A stretch of DNA of 35,896 bases from a bacterium (GTDB lineage Bacteria; Vulcanimicrobiota; Vulcanimicrobiia; Vulcanimicrobiales; Vulcanimicrobiaceae). Of the stretch, positions 1 to 8,641 are shown one piece after another. Below the pieces are notes generated by a model that did not search any database, was not told where the DNA came from, and saw only the letters and a list, made by a program, of their open reading frames with translations. The DNA lies in contig JAJZED010000008.1 of NCBI GenBank assembly GCA_021805775.1, positions 1 through 35,896 of the forward strand, read 5' to 3'. The first letter of the stretch is position 1. Each line of letters opens with the position of its first letter. A program made the position numbers and the translations under genes.

Positions 1-123
1 CTGTCGGTCGCCAATCTCGATAACGGGCTCGGAGCCCGAGGCGCCTCCGGCGTGGCCGACAGGTACTTCACCCCAGATTCGAGGCAAAGCCGCCGGATCT
101 CCCGGCCAACCCCAACATATCAG
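1..123. other. Non-coding left edge of the window
   Basis: No coding frame can be supported here. The stretch holds a short perfect inverted repeat (GGGCTC at 25-30 and GAGCCC at 32-37, one base between). CTGTCGG at 1-7 is matched by CCGACAG at 55-61. It leads directly into the repeat array that starts at 124, and it may be the decayed 3' flank of a gene lying outside the window. Confidence 0.4.
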
Positions 124-471
124 GCGGTGCGAGAAACGGCCCTCGATACGCGCTTCGCGCTACTCGGGCTGACATCGGTGCGGCGCTACTCGGGCTGACA
201 TCGGTGCAGCGCTACTCGGGCTGACAAGTTGGCGCGCTTTTCACGCAGAGGCGGAGCGTTTGTCACGCCGAGTAGCTGCCGCAGGCAGCGTATCGAGGCG
301 GTGCGAGAAACGGCCCTCGATACGCGCTTCGCGCTACTCGGGCTGACATCGGTGCGGCGCTACTCGGGCTGACATCGGTGCAGCGCTACTCGGGCTGACA
401 AGTTGGCGCGCTTTTCACGCAGAGGCGGAGCGTTTGTCACGCCGAGTAGCCGCCGAAGGCAGCGTATCGAG
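124..471. repeat. 174-bp tandem repeat, two full copies, carrying GTAG-hairpin elements in opposite orientations
   Basis: The string GCGGTGCGAGAAACGG starts at 124, 298 and 472, giving an exact 174-bp period. Each unit contains a minus-oriented GTAG-hairpin (141-174 and 315-348), two further CTACTCGGGCTGACA half-copies, a spacer, and a plus-oriented GTAG-hairpin (261-298 and 435-472). The two plus-oriented hairpins differ by one base in the 5' stem (CTGCC versus CCGCC) and one in the loop (GCA versus GAA). Otherwise the units look nearly identical, which suggests recent duplication. No protein frame is supported. Confidence 0.9.
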
Positions 472-506
472 GCGGTGCGAGAAACGGCCCTCGATACGCG
501 CTTCGC

Positions 507-667
507 GCTACTCGGGCTGACATCGGTGCAGCGCTACTCGGGCTGACATCGGTGCGGCGCTACTCGGGCTGACATCGGTGCGGCGCTACTCGGGCTGACA
601 TCGGTGCGGCGCTACTCGGGCTGACATCGGTGCGGCGCTACTCGGGCTGACATCGGTGCGCCGCTAC
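507..667. repeat. 26-bp minisatellite of CTACTCGGGCTGACA half-elements
   Basis: GCTACTCGGG starts at 507, 533, 559, 585, 611 and 637, an exact 26-bp period. A truncated seventh copy (GCTAC) begins in register at 663. The unit is the GTAG-side half of the repeat element read on the opposite strand, plus a short ATCGGTGCGG linker. The array ends precisely in the stop codon of the MFS transporter gene. Confidence 0.92.
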
Positions 668-1911
668 GTCGCTGGTTTCAGCGCTTTATCGTAGATCCAA
701 AGCATCAGTGCGGTCACGACTCCGGCGCCGGTGACGATCCACCAGATCGTTGCCGGCTGCTGCCCGGCACCGCCGAAATGCTGGAGAAGAGTGCCGCCGA
801 ACCAACCTCCGACAATCGAACCGATGCCGATGGGGAGAAAGGCAAAGCCCATATACGTGCCTTGTTGCCCGGGCGGCGCGAGGCGTGAAATGTATTCATA
901 ATAGCGCGGGGATTGAATGATCTCTCCGATAGCGAGCACCACGAGGCTGAGGATCGCCATCAGAACGCTCGCCTTCGTCGCGACGAGCAACCAGCCGACC
1001 GAAGTGACTAACGTCCCAAGCGTGAGGGCTCGAAAGGACGGGATCCGTCGCGTGAGCGCATTCATCGCAACGGTGAGCGTGATGACGATGAGCGGATCGG
1101 TGATGAGAATCATCGCCGTATTAGCGTTGGGGTCGACGTAATCGTGGATGTAGATCGGAAGGATTAAGTATTGCTGCCAATAGACGATCCAGTACCCTGA
1201 AAAGATCGCGAGAAAAAGCACGAAACGCCAGTTGCGAAAGACCGTTAAGAAGTCGCGAGCGGTTTTGGCGAGCGAGGTCGATGCTTCACGTTCGCGAACT
1301 CGCGGTTCGCGAAAGAAAATAAGCACCATAAAAAACATCAAAAACACGCTGACGGCGGCGATTAAAAAGACATCTTGCGGCGGAAGGCGTGAGTGCAGCC
1401 AACCGGCGAGAAATGGTCCGAGCGTACTGCCGATGTTGACCATCGTGTAATAAATCGCATACCCGATCGAACGGACACCTTCTTTTGAAGAGCGTGCGGT
1501 AGTGCCGACGACCGAGGGTTTGACGAGCGCAACTCCGAGCGCGGGCAAGAAAAGAATGACCCCTGCGAGCAACCCGAGCGGAACGACGGAACGGACGGGT
1601 GCGAGCCACGGTGCGCCGATCGATCCAACCATAAAGTAGGCACAGGTGAGAATGAAGTATGCGGCGGAGAGCGCTCGACGAAAACCGATCCGGTCGGCGA
1701 GTGCGCCGCCGAAGATTGCCATCACCCATACCGCGCCGCCGAAGATGCCGCTCAGGCTCGCCGAGAGCGCGCTGGAGAAGCCCAGCGTCTGGTTGAGGTA
1801 GAGTGCGAGCGTGGAGAAGACGGCGTAGTACGAGAGTCGCTCGAAGATTTCGCTGATGTTGGCGACCCAGAACGGGCGCTCGAATCCATGCAGAATTTCG
1901 TCGATTTTCAT
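664..1911 (-). CDS. POT-like major facilitator superfamily transporter
   Basis: A 415-residue integral membrane transporter with about twelve hydrophobic segments. The N-terminus (FWVANISEIFERLSYYAVFS) matches the first helix of the proton-dependent oligopeptide transporter (POT/PTR) branch of the MFS, with its E-x-F-E-R signature. A motif-A-like loop, GGALADRIGFRRAL, lies at about residues 68-81 between helices 2 and 3. The family imports di- and tripeptides or related solutes with protons. The substrate here cannot be read from sequence. The start is fixed by that conserved N-terminus, although the ribosome-binding site is weak. Its TAG stop (664-666) falls inside the last, truncated copy of the adjacent 26-bp repeat. 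It is transcribed away from the lipoprotein terminator at 2011-2051 and seems to be its own unit. Confidence 0.85.
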   Translation of the reverse strand: MKIDEILHGFERPFWVANISEIFERLSYYAVFSTLALYLNQTLGFSSALSASLSGIFGGAVWVMAIFGGALADRIGFRRALSAAYFILTCAYFMVGSIGAPWLAPVRSVVPLGLLAGVILFLPALGVALVKPSVVGTTARSSKEGVRSIGYAIYYTMVNIGSTLGPFLAGWLHSRLPPQDVFLIAAVSVFLMFFMVLIFFREPRVREREASTSLAKTARDFLTVFRNWRFVLFLAIFSGYWIVYWQQYLILPIYIHDYVDPNANTAMILITDPLIVITLTVAMNALTRRIPSFRALTLGTLVTSVGWLLVATKASVLMAILSLVVLAIGEIIQSPRYYEYISRLAPPGQQGTYMGFAFLPIGIGSIVGGWFGGTLLQHFGGAGQQPATIWWIVTGAGVVTALMLWIYDKALKPAT

Positions 1912-2010
1912 TGGGCTAGACGATTCCCAATGCTCGCGTCGGAGTCCCGTTTAGGCCGTTAATGCCGCATCGCAATTTCCGGTAGCCTTTGGTGCGAAGA
2001 ACTACCGATA

Positions 2011-2051
2011 AAATAACGGACGCTCTCGACCACGGGTCGGGAGCGTCCGTT
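2011..2051 (-). terminator. Rho-independent terminator of the lipoprotein gene
   Basis: AACGGACGCTC (2015-2025) pairs perfectly with GAGCGTCCGTT (2041-2051). The stem continues through a T-G pair and CGACC/GGTCG, leaving a 3-nt loop. On the minus strand the stem is followed by ATTTTAT, a short U-tract. It sits 30 bp past the stop codon of the minus-strand lipoprotein gene. There is no T-run on the plus strand, so it works in one direction. Confidence 0.85.
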
Positions 2052-2081
2052 ATGTAGAGCCTCACGGCCTCCGTGGATTGC

Positions 2082-2900
2082 CTATTGAACGATGATGCCC
2101 GTCGTCGTAACCCCGATCGTTGCGGTAACGTGCTGCCCGTTCGTATCGGCGAAGGTTGCGGTACAGCTTCCGGCACTGACGCCGGTCACGGTGAAGGTGA
2201 AGCTCGGCCCGGTGCCGCTGCTTGGGGTTATCGTGGCGATCGTGCTGCAGGTATCGCTCTCAGTAAACGTGCCGGTGTAGCCGGTCTCCGTCACAACGAG
2301 CGTCTGTGCGTTACTCGCGCCGGTCCCGGTAATCGCTAGGGTGCTCGGAGCGATGCCGAGTGGGTTGGGCGTCGGTGTTGGTGTCGGCACGGGCGTCGGC
2401 ACAGGCGTCGGCACAGGCGTCGGCGTCGAACCCGGGCTCGGGCTCGTGCTTGGACTCGGACTCGGACTCGGGGTCGCCGCACCGATCGTAATATTCTGTA
2501 ACCCCGTCGGCACGGCGATAAGCCCGTTAAAGCCGTTCACGGTAATCGATGAGCTGCCTGGCGAGATCGCGGTCACGGTCGCTTTTCCGTTGGGGCTAAT
2601 GATCGTCTGCGGGCCCGCGCCTTTTGGGGACCGCTGCGTCGACTGCAAGTTCTGCTGTAAGCTCAGCACGGCACCGTTACTCGAGGTGATCGTGAAGGGG
2701 CCGAGATAGCCGGGCTGGCTGACCTGTAAAACGGCGATCTGCCCGACAAATTGCAATGGTCCGCTGAGGTTGACGGTGACCGGCGGCGCCGCCGGTGGCG
2801 TCGTGCTCCCGGGCCCGGAACTCGAACCCGAGGAACATGCAGCGAGCGCACCTATCGTTAGGAGCGCGAATCCCCAAAAAAACGACCGTCGAAGATACAT
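2082..2900 (-). CDS. Secreted lipoprotein with Ig-like domains and a Pro/Thr linker
   Basis: A 272-residue putative lipoprotein. I place the start at ATG 2900 rather than the upstream in-frame ATG at 2930, because AGGAG lies six bases before it and the signal peptide then begins at once (MYLRRSFFWGFALLTIGALAAC). The lipobox Cys is residue 22. Residues about 40-140 form a beta-rich, Ig-like region. Residues about 143-180 are a low-complexity Pro/Ser/Thr linker with PTPV repeats, encoded by 12-bp DNA repeats near 2370-2430. The C-terminal part (about 185-270) is a second Ig-like domain with two cysteines (DTCST and GSCTATF) that may form a disulphide. The product is probably anchored at the cell surface. 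I cannot name a specific function. It is divergent from the six-gene lipoprotein array and has its own terminator. Confidence 0.8.
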   Translation of the reverse strand: MYLRRSFFWGFALLTIGALAACSSGSSSGPGSTTPPAAPPVTVNLSGPLQFVGQIAVLQVSQPGYLGPFTITSSNGAVLSLQQNLQSTQRSPKGAGPQTIISPNGKATVTAISPGSSSITVNGFNGLIAVPTGLQNITIGAATPSPSPSPSTSPSPGSTPTPVPTPVPTPVPTPTPTPNPLGIAPSTLAITGTGASNAQTLVVTETGYTGTFTESDTCSTIATITPSSGTGPSFTFTVTGVSAGSCTATFADTNGQHVTATIGVTTTGIIVQ

Positions 2901-2949
2901 CAAGGCTCTCCTAAAAATAGCGAGTGGCACCTCGATTCGCTCGCGATAG

Positions 2950-3041
2950 GGCGCCTCCTTCTTGACGTTAGGGTGAATTGGATAAATTTATGTGAACGCC
3001 TTATTGAGAAAAAAGCGAGAAGAATCGAAGAAGGAGGCGCC
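2950..3041. repeat. 14-bp perfect inverted repeat in the divergent control region
   Basis: GGCGCCTCCTTCTT (2950-2963) is matched exactly by AAGAAGGAGGCGCC (3028-3041), with 64 bp between the arms. The region separates two divergent lipoprotein genes. The arms could be a pair of operator half-sites or, if both are transcribed, the stem of a leader structure. The right arm also contains AAGGAGG, a strong Shine-Dalgarno-like string. Confidence 0.6.
2962..2990 (+). promoter_or_regulatory. Candidate promoter of the lipoprotein array
   Basis: TTGACG at 2962-2967 resembles a -35 box. The AT-rich stretch ATAAATTTAT (about 2982-2991) could hold the -10 box with a spacer of 15-17 bases. It lies about 125 bp upstream of the first array gene and overlaps the left arm of the inverted repeat at 2950-3041. 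No other good promoter is visible in this gap. Confidence 0.35.
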
Positions 3042-3113
3042 GACTTTGCATGAAATTCCCCGCCCATCGCCACGTGGCTATGACCGCTCGATGCGTTCGT
3101 TAGAGAGGGTTTC

Positions 3114-4889
3114 ATGCGCTTTTTCCCCGACTCGCGCCTTATCGTATTTTCCGCTGCTCTGCTCTTGCTCGCCGGCTGCGGCGGCGGAGCGGCCTCCGGC
3201 GGGCTCGGCTCGACGCTGCCGAAGCAGACGAACGGAGCGACGGGGAGCGTTCGCTTCGCGATTACGGTGCCGCCGAAAACGGCGAGCAGCGGTCGCAGCC
3301 CGGCCTACGTTTCGCTGGCGACGCAATCGATGACGATTGCCGTGTTGCAGGGTACGACCAACGTGCTGAACCAAACGCTCGGTTTGACGCCGAGTTCGCC
3401 GGGGTGTACCACCTCGCTCGCGGGTACCCTCTGCACGATTTCGTTAAGTTTGGCGGCTGGTTCGTACACGGCATCGATCACGACGTACGACGGTGCGAAT
3501 GGGACGGGGAACGCGCTCTCGACGGCGCAGAGCGTTGCCTTCACCGTAACGGCGAATCAAAATAATCTCGTTCCGCTAACGCTGAGCGGCATTCCGACGG
3601 CGATCCACGTAGCGAGTGCGGGCGCGAATGCAGTCGATGTGCTGGCGCAGGATGCCGACGGCAACTTCATCGTCGGCGCGGGCGCGCCGACGTTTACGGC
3701 GAGTGCGAGCTCCGGCCCGGCGCTCGCAACGATCGTGCAACCGACGGCGAGTCACCCAAACCTGATTTCGTTCGTGCAGGCCTCGCCCACCGTTCTTGGT
3801 ACGGAGACGTTTGCAGTCGCGGCGAGCTACCCGGCGGGGGAGAGCAACGCGTGCACGCAGACGGGGGCGGTCTGCTCGCTTTCTTCGGCGCTGACGGCGA
3901 AAGTATCGGCACCGATGGCGATGGTCGCGGACTATGGCAACTCTCTCGTCCTCGGGTACACACTGCCGCTTACGAGTGCGATGCAACCCCCCGCCGTTTC
4001 CATTCCACTGAACAATGGCGGTTATCTTGCTGAAGACGCAAGCGGCAATGTTTTTGCTGCGAGCTATAGCATCCCGACGACCGTGTTGGAGATTCCTCCG
4101 CCGTACACCGCTGCGACAGTCACCAACTCCCTCGGAGGGGAGAATGTCAAACAAATAGCGGTGGCGCCGAATGGCGATCTCGCGTTGGCTAATATCGCCG
4201 GAAGCGTGGGCGGCTCGCTCTACGCCCCGCCCTACACGGCCGCCCCGACCGCGCTCTCAAACGGACTGAGCCGTCCGTACGGGGTCGCTTTCGATGCGAG
4301 CAACAACCTCTATTTCGGAAACAACGGCGCCAGCACGCTAACGATGCTCGCGCCGCCCTACACCGGAGCGCCGACGACCGTGAGCATTTCCGCGGCTGCC
4401 AATGGGCTCACCGTATCGGGCACGACGCTCTTCGTTAATGAGTATGCTGCTGTCGACGTCTTTTCGTTGCCGCTCACCGCTTCGAGCACGCCGATGGCTA
4501 AGCTTACTAGGGGTATTGGGACTGCCTATCGGAGCGCGGTCGATGCAAGCGGAAATCTCTGGGTTGCCAGCATTAGCGGCGGAGCGAGCAATGCGGGCTC
4601 GATCGAAGAGTTCACCAAGCCGTTTAGCACCGGCGAAACTCCGGCGGTGACGATCTCTATGCCGGTCGGCGGTGGATCGACCAGCTACTACCCATGGGGG
4701 ATCGCTTTCGATGCGGCGGGCAATCTCTATGTGACAAATGAATCTGGTGGCGCAGGGAGCGGTGGGTTGTTGGAGTTCTCTCCACCGATTACGAGTACGA
4801 GCAAGCCGACGTTTGCGATCGAGACCTCGGATTTCCAGTACTTATCCGACATCGTCATCACCCCGTCGCTGTTCTCGGTAACCCCGTAA
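3114..4889 (+). CDS. Array paralog 1: Ig-like / beta-propeller lipoprotein
   Basis: First of six tandem paralogs, 591 residues. A signal peptide ends at the lipobox LLAGC (Cys22), followed by a glycine/serine tether. Residues about 43-160 and 160-265 are two beta-rich, Ig-like domains, each with a close Cys pair (CTTSLAGTLC and CTQTGAVC). From about 268 to the end there are seven NHL/SGL-like blades with the recurring pattern G-h-A-x-D-A-x-G-N-L-h-V-x-N. The last strand (DIVIT) probably closes the ring with the first blade. The start has GAGAGGG five bases upstream and a signal sequence (MRFFPDSRLIVFSA) unlike the MRSVSG start of the other copies. It is the most divergent copy. A role in binding a ligand at the cell surface is inferred from the fold. 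No enzyme motif is seen. Confidence 0.85.
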   Translation: MRFFPDSRLIVFSAALLLLAGCGGGAASGGLGSTLPKQTNGATGSVRFAITVPPKTASSGRSPAYVSLATQSMTIAVLQGTTNVLNQTLGLTPSSPGCTTSLAGTLCTISLSLAAGSYTASITTYDGANGTGNALSTAQSVAFTVTANQNNLVPLTLSGIPTAIHVASAGANAVDVLAQDADGNFIVGAGAPTFTASASSGPALATIVQPTASHPNLISFVQASPTVLGTETFAVAASYPAGESNACTQTGAVCSLSSALTAKVSAPMAMVADYGNSLVLGYTLPLTSAMQPPAVSIPLNNGGYLAEDASGNVFAASYSIPTTVLEIPPPYTAATVTNSLGGENVKQIAVAPNGDLALANIAGSVGGSLYAPPYTAAPTALSNGLSRPYGVAFDASNNLYFGNNGASTLTMLAPPYTGAPTTVSISAAANGLTVSGTTLFVNEYAAVDVFSLPLTASSTPMAKLTRGIGTAYRSAVDASGNLWVASISGGASNAGSIEEFTKPFSTGETPAVTISMPVGGGSTSYYPWGIAFDAAGNLYVTNESGGAGSGGLLEFSPPITSTSKPTFAIETSDFQYLSDIVITPSLFSVTP

Positions 4890-4961
4890 TTCGGTAGCCC
4901 CGTAATGATGAAACGATATCGCCCCGCTCGCGCGGTTCATACCGCCATGAAGGAGATTCCT

Positions 4962-6737
4962 ATGCGTTCTGTTTCCGGTTCGCGCGTTGCGGCCGCATTG
5001 ACCGCCCTGCTCTTGCTCGCCGGCTGCGGCGGCGGGGCCTCCTCCGGCGGGCTCGGTTCGACGCTACCGAAGCAGGCAAACGGAGCGACGAACAGCGTTC
5101 GTTTCGCGATTACGGTGCCGCCGAAAACGGCGAGCAGCGGCCGCAGCCCGGCGTATGTCTCGCCGGCGACGCAATCGATGACGATTGCCGTGTTGCAGGG
5201 CACGACCAACGTGCTGAACCAAACGCTCGGTTTGACGCCGAGTTCGCCGGGGTGTACCACCTCGCTCGCGGGTACCGTCTGCACGATTTCGTTAAGTTTG
5301 GCGGCTGGTTCGTACACGGCGTCGATCACGACGTACGACGGTGCGAACGGGACGGGGAACGCGCTCTCGACAGCGCAGAGCGTTGGCTTTTCCGTAACGG
5401 CGAATCAAAATAATCTCGTTCCGCTGACGCTCAGCGGCATTCCGAGGGCGATCCACGTAGCGAGTGCGGGCGTAAATGCAGTCGACGTGGTGGCACAGGA
5501 TGCCGACGGCAACTTCATCGTCGGCGCGGGCGCGCCGACCTTTACGGCGAGCGCGAGTTCGGGCCCGGCGCTCGCAACGATCGTGCAACCGACGGCGAGT
5601 CACCCGAACCTGATTTCGTTCGTTCGGGCCTCGCCCGCCGTTCTTGGTACGGAGACGTTTGCAGTCGCGGCGAGCTACCCGGCGGGGGAGAGCAACGCGT
5701 GCACGCAGACGGGGGCGGTCTGTTCGCTCGCGTCGGCGGTAACGGCGAACGTATCGGTGCCGATAGCGATGATCGCGAACGCTGGCAGTAATACTGTCCT
5801 CGGGTACACGCTGCCGCTTACGAGTGCGACGCAGAGCCCCAGTTTTTCCATTGCGCTGGGCGGCGCTTTCCTTCTTGCCGAAGATGCAAGCGGCAATGTT
5901 TTTGCCGCGAACTATAACTCCCCGGAGAGCGTCGTCGAGATTCCTCCGCCGTACGCTGTGGCGACAGTCACGAACTCCCTCGGGGGCGACGAGAGCGAAC
6001 AAATGGCGGTGGCGCCGAATGGCGATCTCGCGTTGGCTAATATCCCCGGAACCGTTGGCGGCTCGCTCTACACCCCGCCCTACACGGCCGCCCCGACCCC
6101 GCTCTCAAACGGACTGAGCACACCGTACGGGGTCGCCTTCGATGCGAGCAACAACCTCTATTTCGCAAACAGGGGCGCCAGCACGCTAACGATGCTGGCA
6201 CCGCCCTACACCGGCTCGCCGACGACCGTAAATACATCCTCAGTCCCCTTCGGCCTCACCGTATCGGGCACGACGCTCTTCGTCGGTGAGAGTACTGCTG
6301 TCGACGTCTTTTCGTTGCCGCTGACCGCTTCGAGTACGCCGATCGCGACGCTGAGTAGCGGTATCAGCTATGTCCATCGGAGCGCGGTCGATGCAAGTGG
6401 AAATCTCTGGGTTGCCAACGAGAGCGGCGGAGCGAGCAATGAGGGCTCGGTCGAGGAGTTCACCAAGCCTTTTACTACCGGCGAAACGCCGACGGTGACG
6501 ATCTCTATGCCGGCCGGGGGCGGATCCATCAGCCACGTTCCATGGGGAATCGCTTTCGACGCGGCGGGCAATCTCTATGTTACAAATGTAAATGGTGGCG
6601 CAGGGCAGGGTGGGTTGTTGGAGTTCTCTCCACCGATTACGAGTGCGAGCACGCCGACCGTTGCGATCGAGAGCTCGAATTTATCTTTCGTAGCTGACCT
6701 CGTCATCACCCCGCCGCCGCTTTTGGTAACCCCGTAA
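4962..6737 (+). CDS. Array paralog 2: Ig-like / beta-propeller lipoprotein
   Basis: 591 residues, with the same domain order as paralog 1. I start it at ATG 4962 (MRSVSGSRVAAALTALLLLAGC, lipobox Cys22), because AAGGAG lies seven bases upstream. The in-frame ATG at 4905 would put a 19-residue polar extension before the signal peptide. The second Ig domain begins IPRAIHVASAGVNAVDV, a version shared only with paralog 6. In the propeller, top-loop positions differ from the neighbours: AGSN after the first VAN/IAN strand, GGAFL before LAEDASG, and SYVH before RSAVDASG. It reads on into paralog 3: the stop codon TAA overlaps an ATG at 6737, and there is no terminator between them. Confidence 0.85.
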   Translation: MRSVSGSRVAAALTALLLLAGCGGGASSGGLGSTLPKQANGATNSVRFAITVPPKTASSGRSPAYVSPATQSMTIAVLQGTTNVLNQTLGLTPSSPGCTTSLAGTVCTISLSLAAGSYTASITTYDGANGTGNALSTAQSVGFSVTANQNNLVPLTLSGIPRAIHVASAGVNAVDVVAQDADGNFIVGAGAPTFTASASSGPALATIVQPTASHPNLISFVRASPAVLGTETFAVAASYPAGESNACTQTGAVCSLASAVTANVSVPIAMIANAGSNTVLGYTLPLTSATQSPSFSIALGGAFLLAEDASGNVFAANYNSPESVVEIPPPYAVATVTNSLGGDESEQMAVAPNGDLALANIPGTVGGSLYTPPYTAAPTPLSNGLSTPYGVAFDASNNLYFANRGASTLTMLAPPYTGSPTTVNTSSVPFGLTVSGTTLFVGESTAVDVFSLPLTASSTPIATLSSGISYVHRSAVDASGNLWVANESGGASNEGSVEEFTKPFTTGETPTVTISMPAGGGSISHVPWGIAFDAAGNLYVTNVNGGAGQGGLLEFSPPITSASTPTVAIESSNLSFVADLVITPPPLLVTP

Positions 6738-6793
6738 TGATGAAACCGTATCGCCCCGCTCGCACGGTTCATACCGCCATAAAGGAAATTCCT

Positions 6794-8569
6794 ATGCGTT
6801 CTGTTTCCGGTTTGCGCGTTGCGGCCGCATTGACCGCCCTGTTCTTGCTCGCCGGCTGCGGCGGCGGGGCCTCCTCCGGCGGGCTCGGTTCGACGCTGCC
6901 GAAGCAGGCAAACGGAGCGACGAACAACGTTCGTTTCGCGATTACGGTGCCGCCGAAAACGGCGAGCAGCGGCCGCAGCCCCGCGTACGTCTCGCCGGCG
7001 ACGCAATCGATGACGATTGCCGTGTTGCAGGGCACGACCAACGTGCTGAACCAAACGCTCGGTTTGACGCCGAGTTCGCCGGGGTGTACCACCTCGCTCG
7101 CGAGTACCGTCTGCACGATTTCATTGAGTTTGGCGGCTGGTTCGTACACGGCGTCGATTACGACGTACGACGGTGCGAATGGGACGGGGAACGCGCTCTC
7201 GACGGCGCAGAGCGTTGCCTTCACCGTAACGGCGAATCAAAATAATCTCGTTCCGCTGACGCTGAGCGGCATCCCGACGGCGATCCAGGTATCGAGTTTG
7301 GGCACGAATGCAGTCGACGTGCTGGCGCAGGATGCCGACGGCAACTTCATCGTCGGCGCGGGCGCGCCGACATTTACGGCGAGCGCGAGCTCGGGACCGG
7401 CGGTCGCAACGATCGTGCAACCGACGGCGAGTCACCCGAACCTGATTTCGTTCGTTCAGGCCTCGCCCACCGTTCTTGGTACGGAGACGTTTGCGGTCGC
7501 GGCGAGCTACCCGGCGGGGGAGAGCAATGCATGCACGCAGACGGGGGCGGTCTGCTCGCTTGCGTCGGCGATGACGGCGACAGTATCGGTGCCGATGGCG
7601 ATGATCGCGAACTCTGTCGGTAACACTGTCCTCGGGTACACGCTGCCGCTTACGAGTGCGACGCAAAGCCCCGCCGTATCCATTGCGCTGGGCGGCGCTA
7701 CCCGTCTTGCCGAAGACGCAAGCGGCAATGTTTTTGCCGCGAACTATGGCTCCCCGGAGAGCGTCGTCGAGATTCCTCCGCCGTACGCTGCAGCGACGGT
7801 TACGAACTCCCTCGGGGGCGACTATGTCCTCCAAATGGCGATCGCGCCGAACGGCGACCTCGCATTGGCTAATGCCACCGGAAGCGTGGACGGCTCGCTC
7901 TACGCGCCGCCCTATACGGCCGCCCCGACCGCGCTCTCAAACGGACTGAGCAGTCCGTACGGGGTCGCCTTCGATGCGAGCAACAACCTCTATTTCGGAA
8001 ACAACGGCGCCAGCACGCTAACGATGCTGGCGCCGCCCTACACCGGAGCGCCGACGACCGTGAGCCTTTCCTCGTACGCCGACGGGCTCACCGTTTCGGG
8101 CACGACGCTCTTCGTCGGCGAGAGTGCTGATGTCGACATTTTTTCGTTGCCGTTGACCGCTTCGAGCACGCCGATCGCGACGCTGAGTAGCGGTATCAGC
8201 GCGGCCTATCGGAGCGCGGTCGATGCAAGTGGAAATCTCTGGGTTGCCAACAATGCCGGCGGAGCGAGCAATAAGGGCTCGATCGAGGAGTTCACCACGC
8301 CGTTTACTACGGGAGAGGCTCCGACGGTGACGATCTCTATGCCGGTCGGCGGCGGATCGACCAGTTACAATCCATGGGGGATCGCTTTCGATGCGGCGGG
8401 TAACCTCTATGTTACAAACAGATCTGGTGGCGCAGCAGGCGGCGGGTTGTTGGATTTCTCTCCACCGATTACGAGTGCGAGCAAGCCGACGTTTGCGATC
8501 GAGACCTCGAATTTGAATAGTTTATTCGACCTCGTCATCACCCGGCCGCCGCTTTCGGTAACCCCGTAA
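6794..8569 (+). CDS. Array paralog 3: Ig-like / beta-propeller lipoprotein
   Basis: 591 residues, started at ATG 6794 with AAAGGAAA upstream, a slightly weaker ribosome-binding site than in paralogs 2, 4 and 5. The signal peptide and lipobox are as in paralog 2. The first Ig domain belongs to the NQTLGLTPSSPGC type (paralogs 1, 2, 3, 6), but the second begins IQVSSLGTNAVDV, the type of paralogs 4 and 5, so the gene looks recombinant. The C-terminal end (TSNLNSLFDLVITRPPLSVTP) is nearly the same as in paralog 6. Variable loops include SVGN, GGATR, DYVL and RSGGAAG. Confidence 0.85.
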   Translation: MRSVSGLRVAAALTALFLLAGCGGGASSGGLGSTLPKQANGATNNVRFAITVPPKTASSGRSPAYVSPATQSMTIAVLQGTTNVLNQTLGLTPSSPGCTTSLASTVCTISLSLAAGSYTASITTYDGANGTGNALSTAQSVAFTVTANQNNLVPLTLSGIPTAIQVSSLGTNAVDVLAQDADGNFIVGAGAPTFTASASSGPAVATIVQPTASHPNLISFVQASPTVLGTETFAVAASYPAGESNACTQTGAVCSLASAMTATVSVPMAMIANSVGNTVLGYTLPLTSATQSPAVSIALGGATRLAEDASGNVFAANYGSPESVVEIPPPYAAATVTNSLGGDYVLQMAIAPNGDLALANATGSVDGSLYAPPYTAAPTALSNGLSSPYGVAFDASNNLYFGNNGASTLTMLAPPYTGAPTTVSLSSYADGLTVSGTTLFVGESADVDIFSLPLTASSTPIATLSSGISAAYRSAVDASGNLWVANNAGGASNKGSIEEFTTPFTTGEAPTVTISMPVGGGSTSYNPWGIAFDAAGNLYVTNRSGGAAGGGLLDFSPPITSASKPTFAIETSNLNSLFDLVITRPPLSVTP

Positions 8570-8570
8570 C

Positions 8571-8594
8571 GATGAAACGATGAAACGATGAAAC
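8571..8594 (+). repeat. Three copies of GATGAAAC in the leader of paralog 4
   Basis: The octamer GATGAAAC is repeated three times immediately after the stop codon of paralog 3, placing ATG triplets at 8572, 8580 and 8588. The equivalent leader of paralog 5 has two copies (10407-10422), and those of paralogs 2 and 3 have one. Because the period is 8, only the last ATG is in frame with the downstream gene. The first two open ATG AAA CGA TGA mini-frames. Confidence 0.8.
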
Positions 8595-8641
8595 GATATC
8601 GCCCCGCTCGCGCGGTTCATACCGCCATAAAGGAGATTCCT

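Noticed and set aside
124-667. CRISPR array at the window ends
   Set aside because: The units are contiguous 26-31-bp tandem repeats with near-identical linkers. There are no unique spacers and no cas genes.
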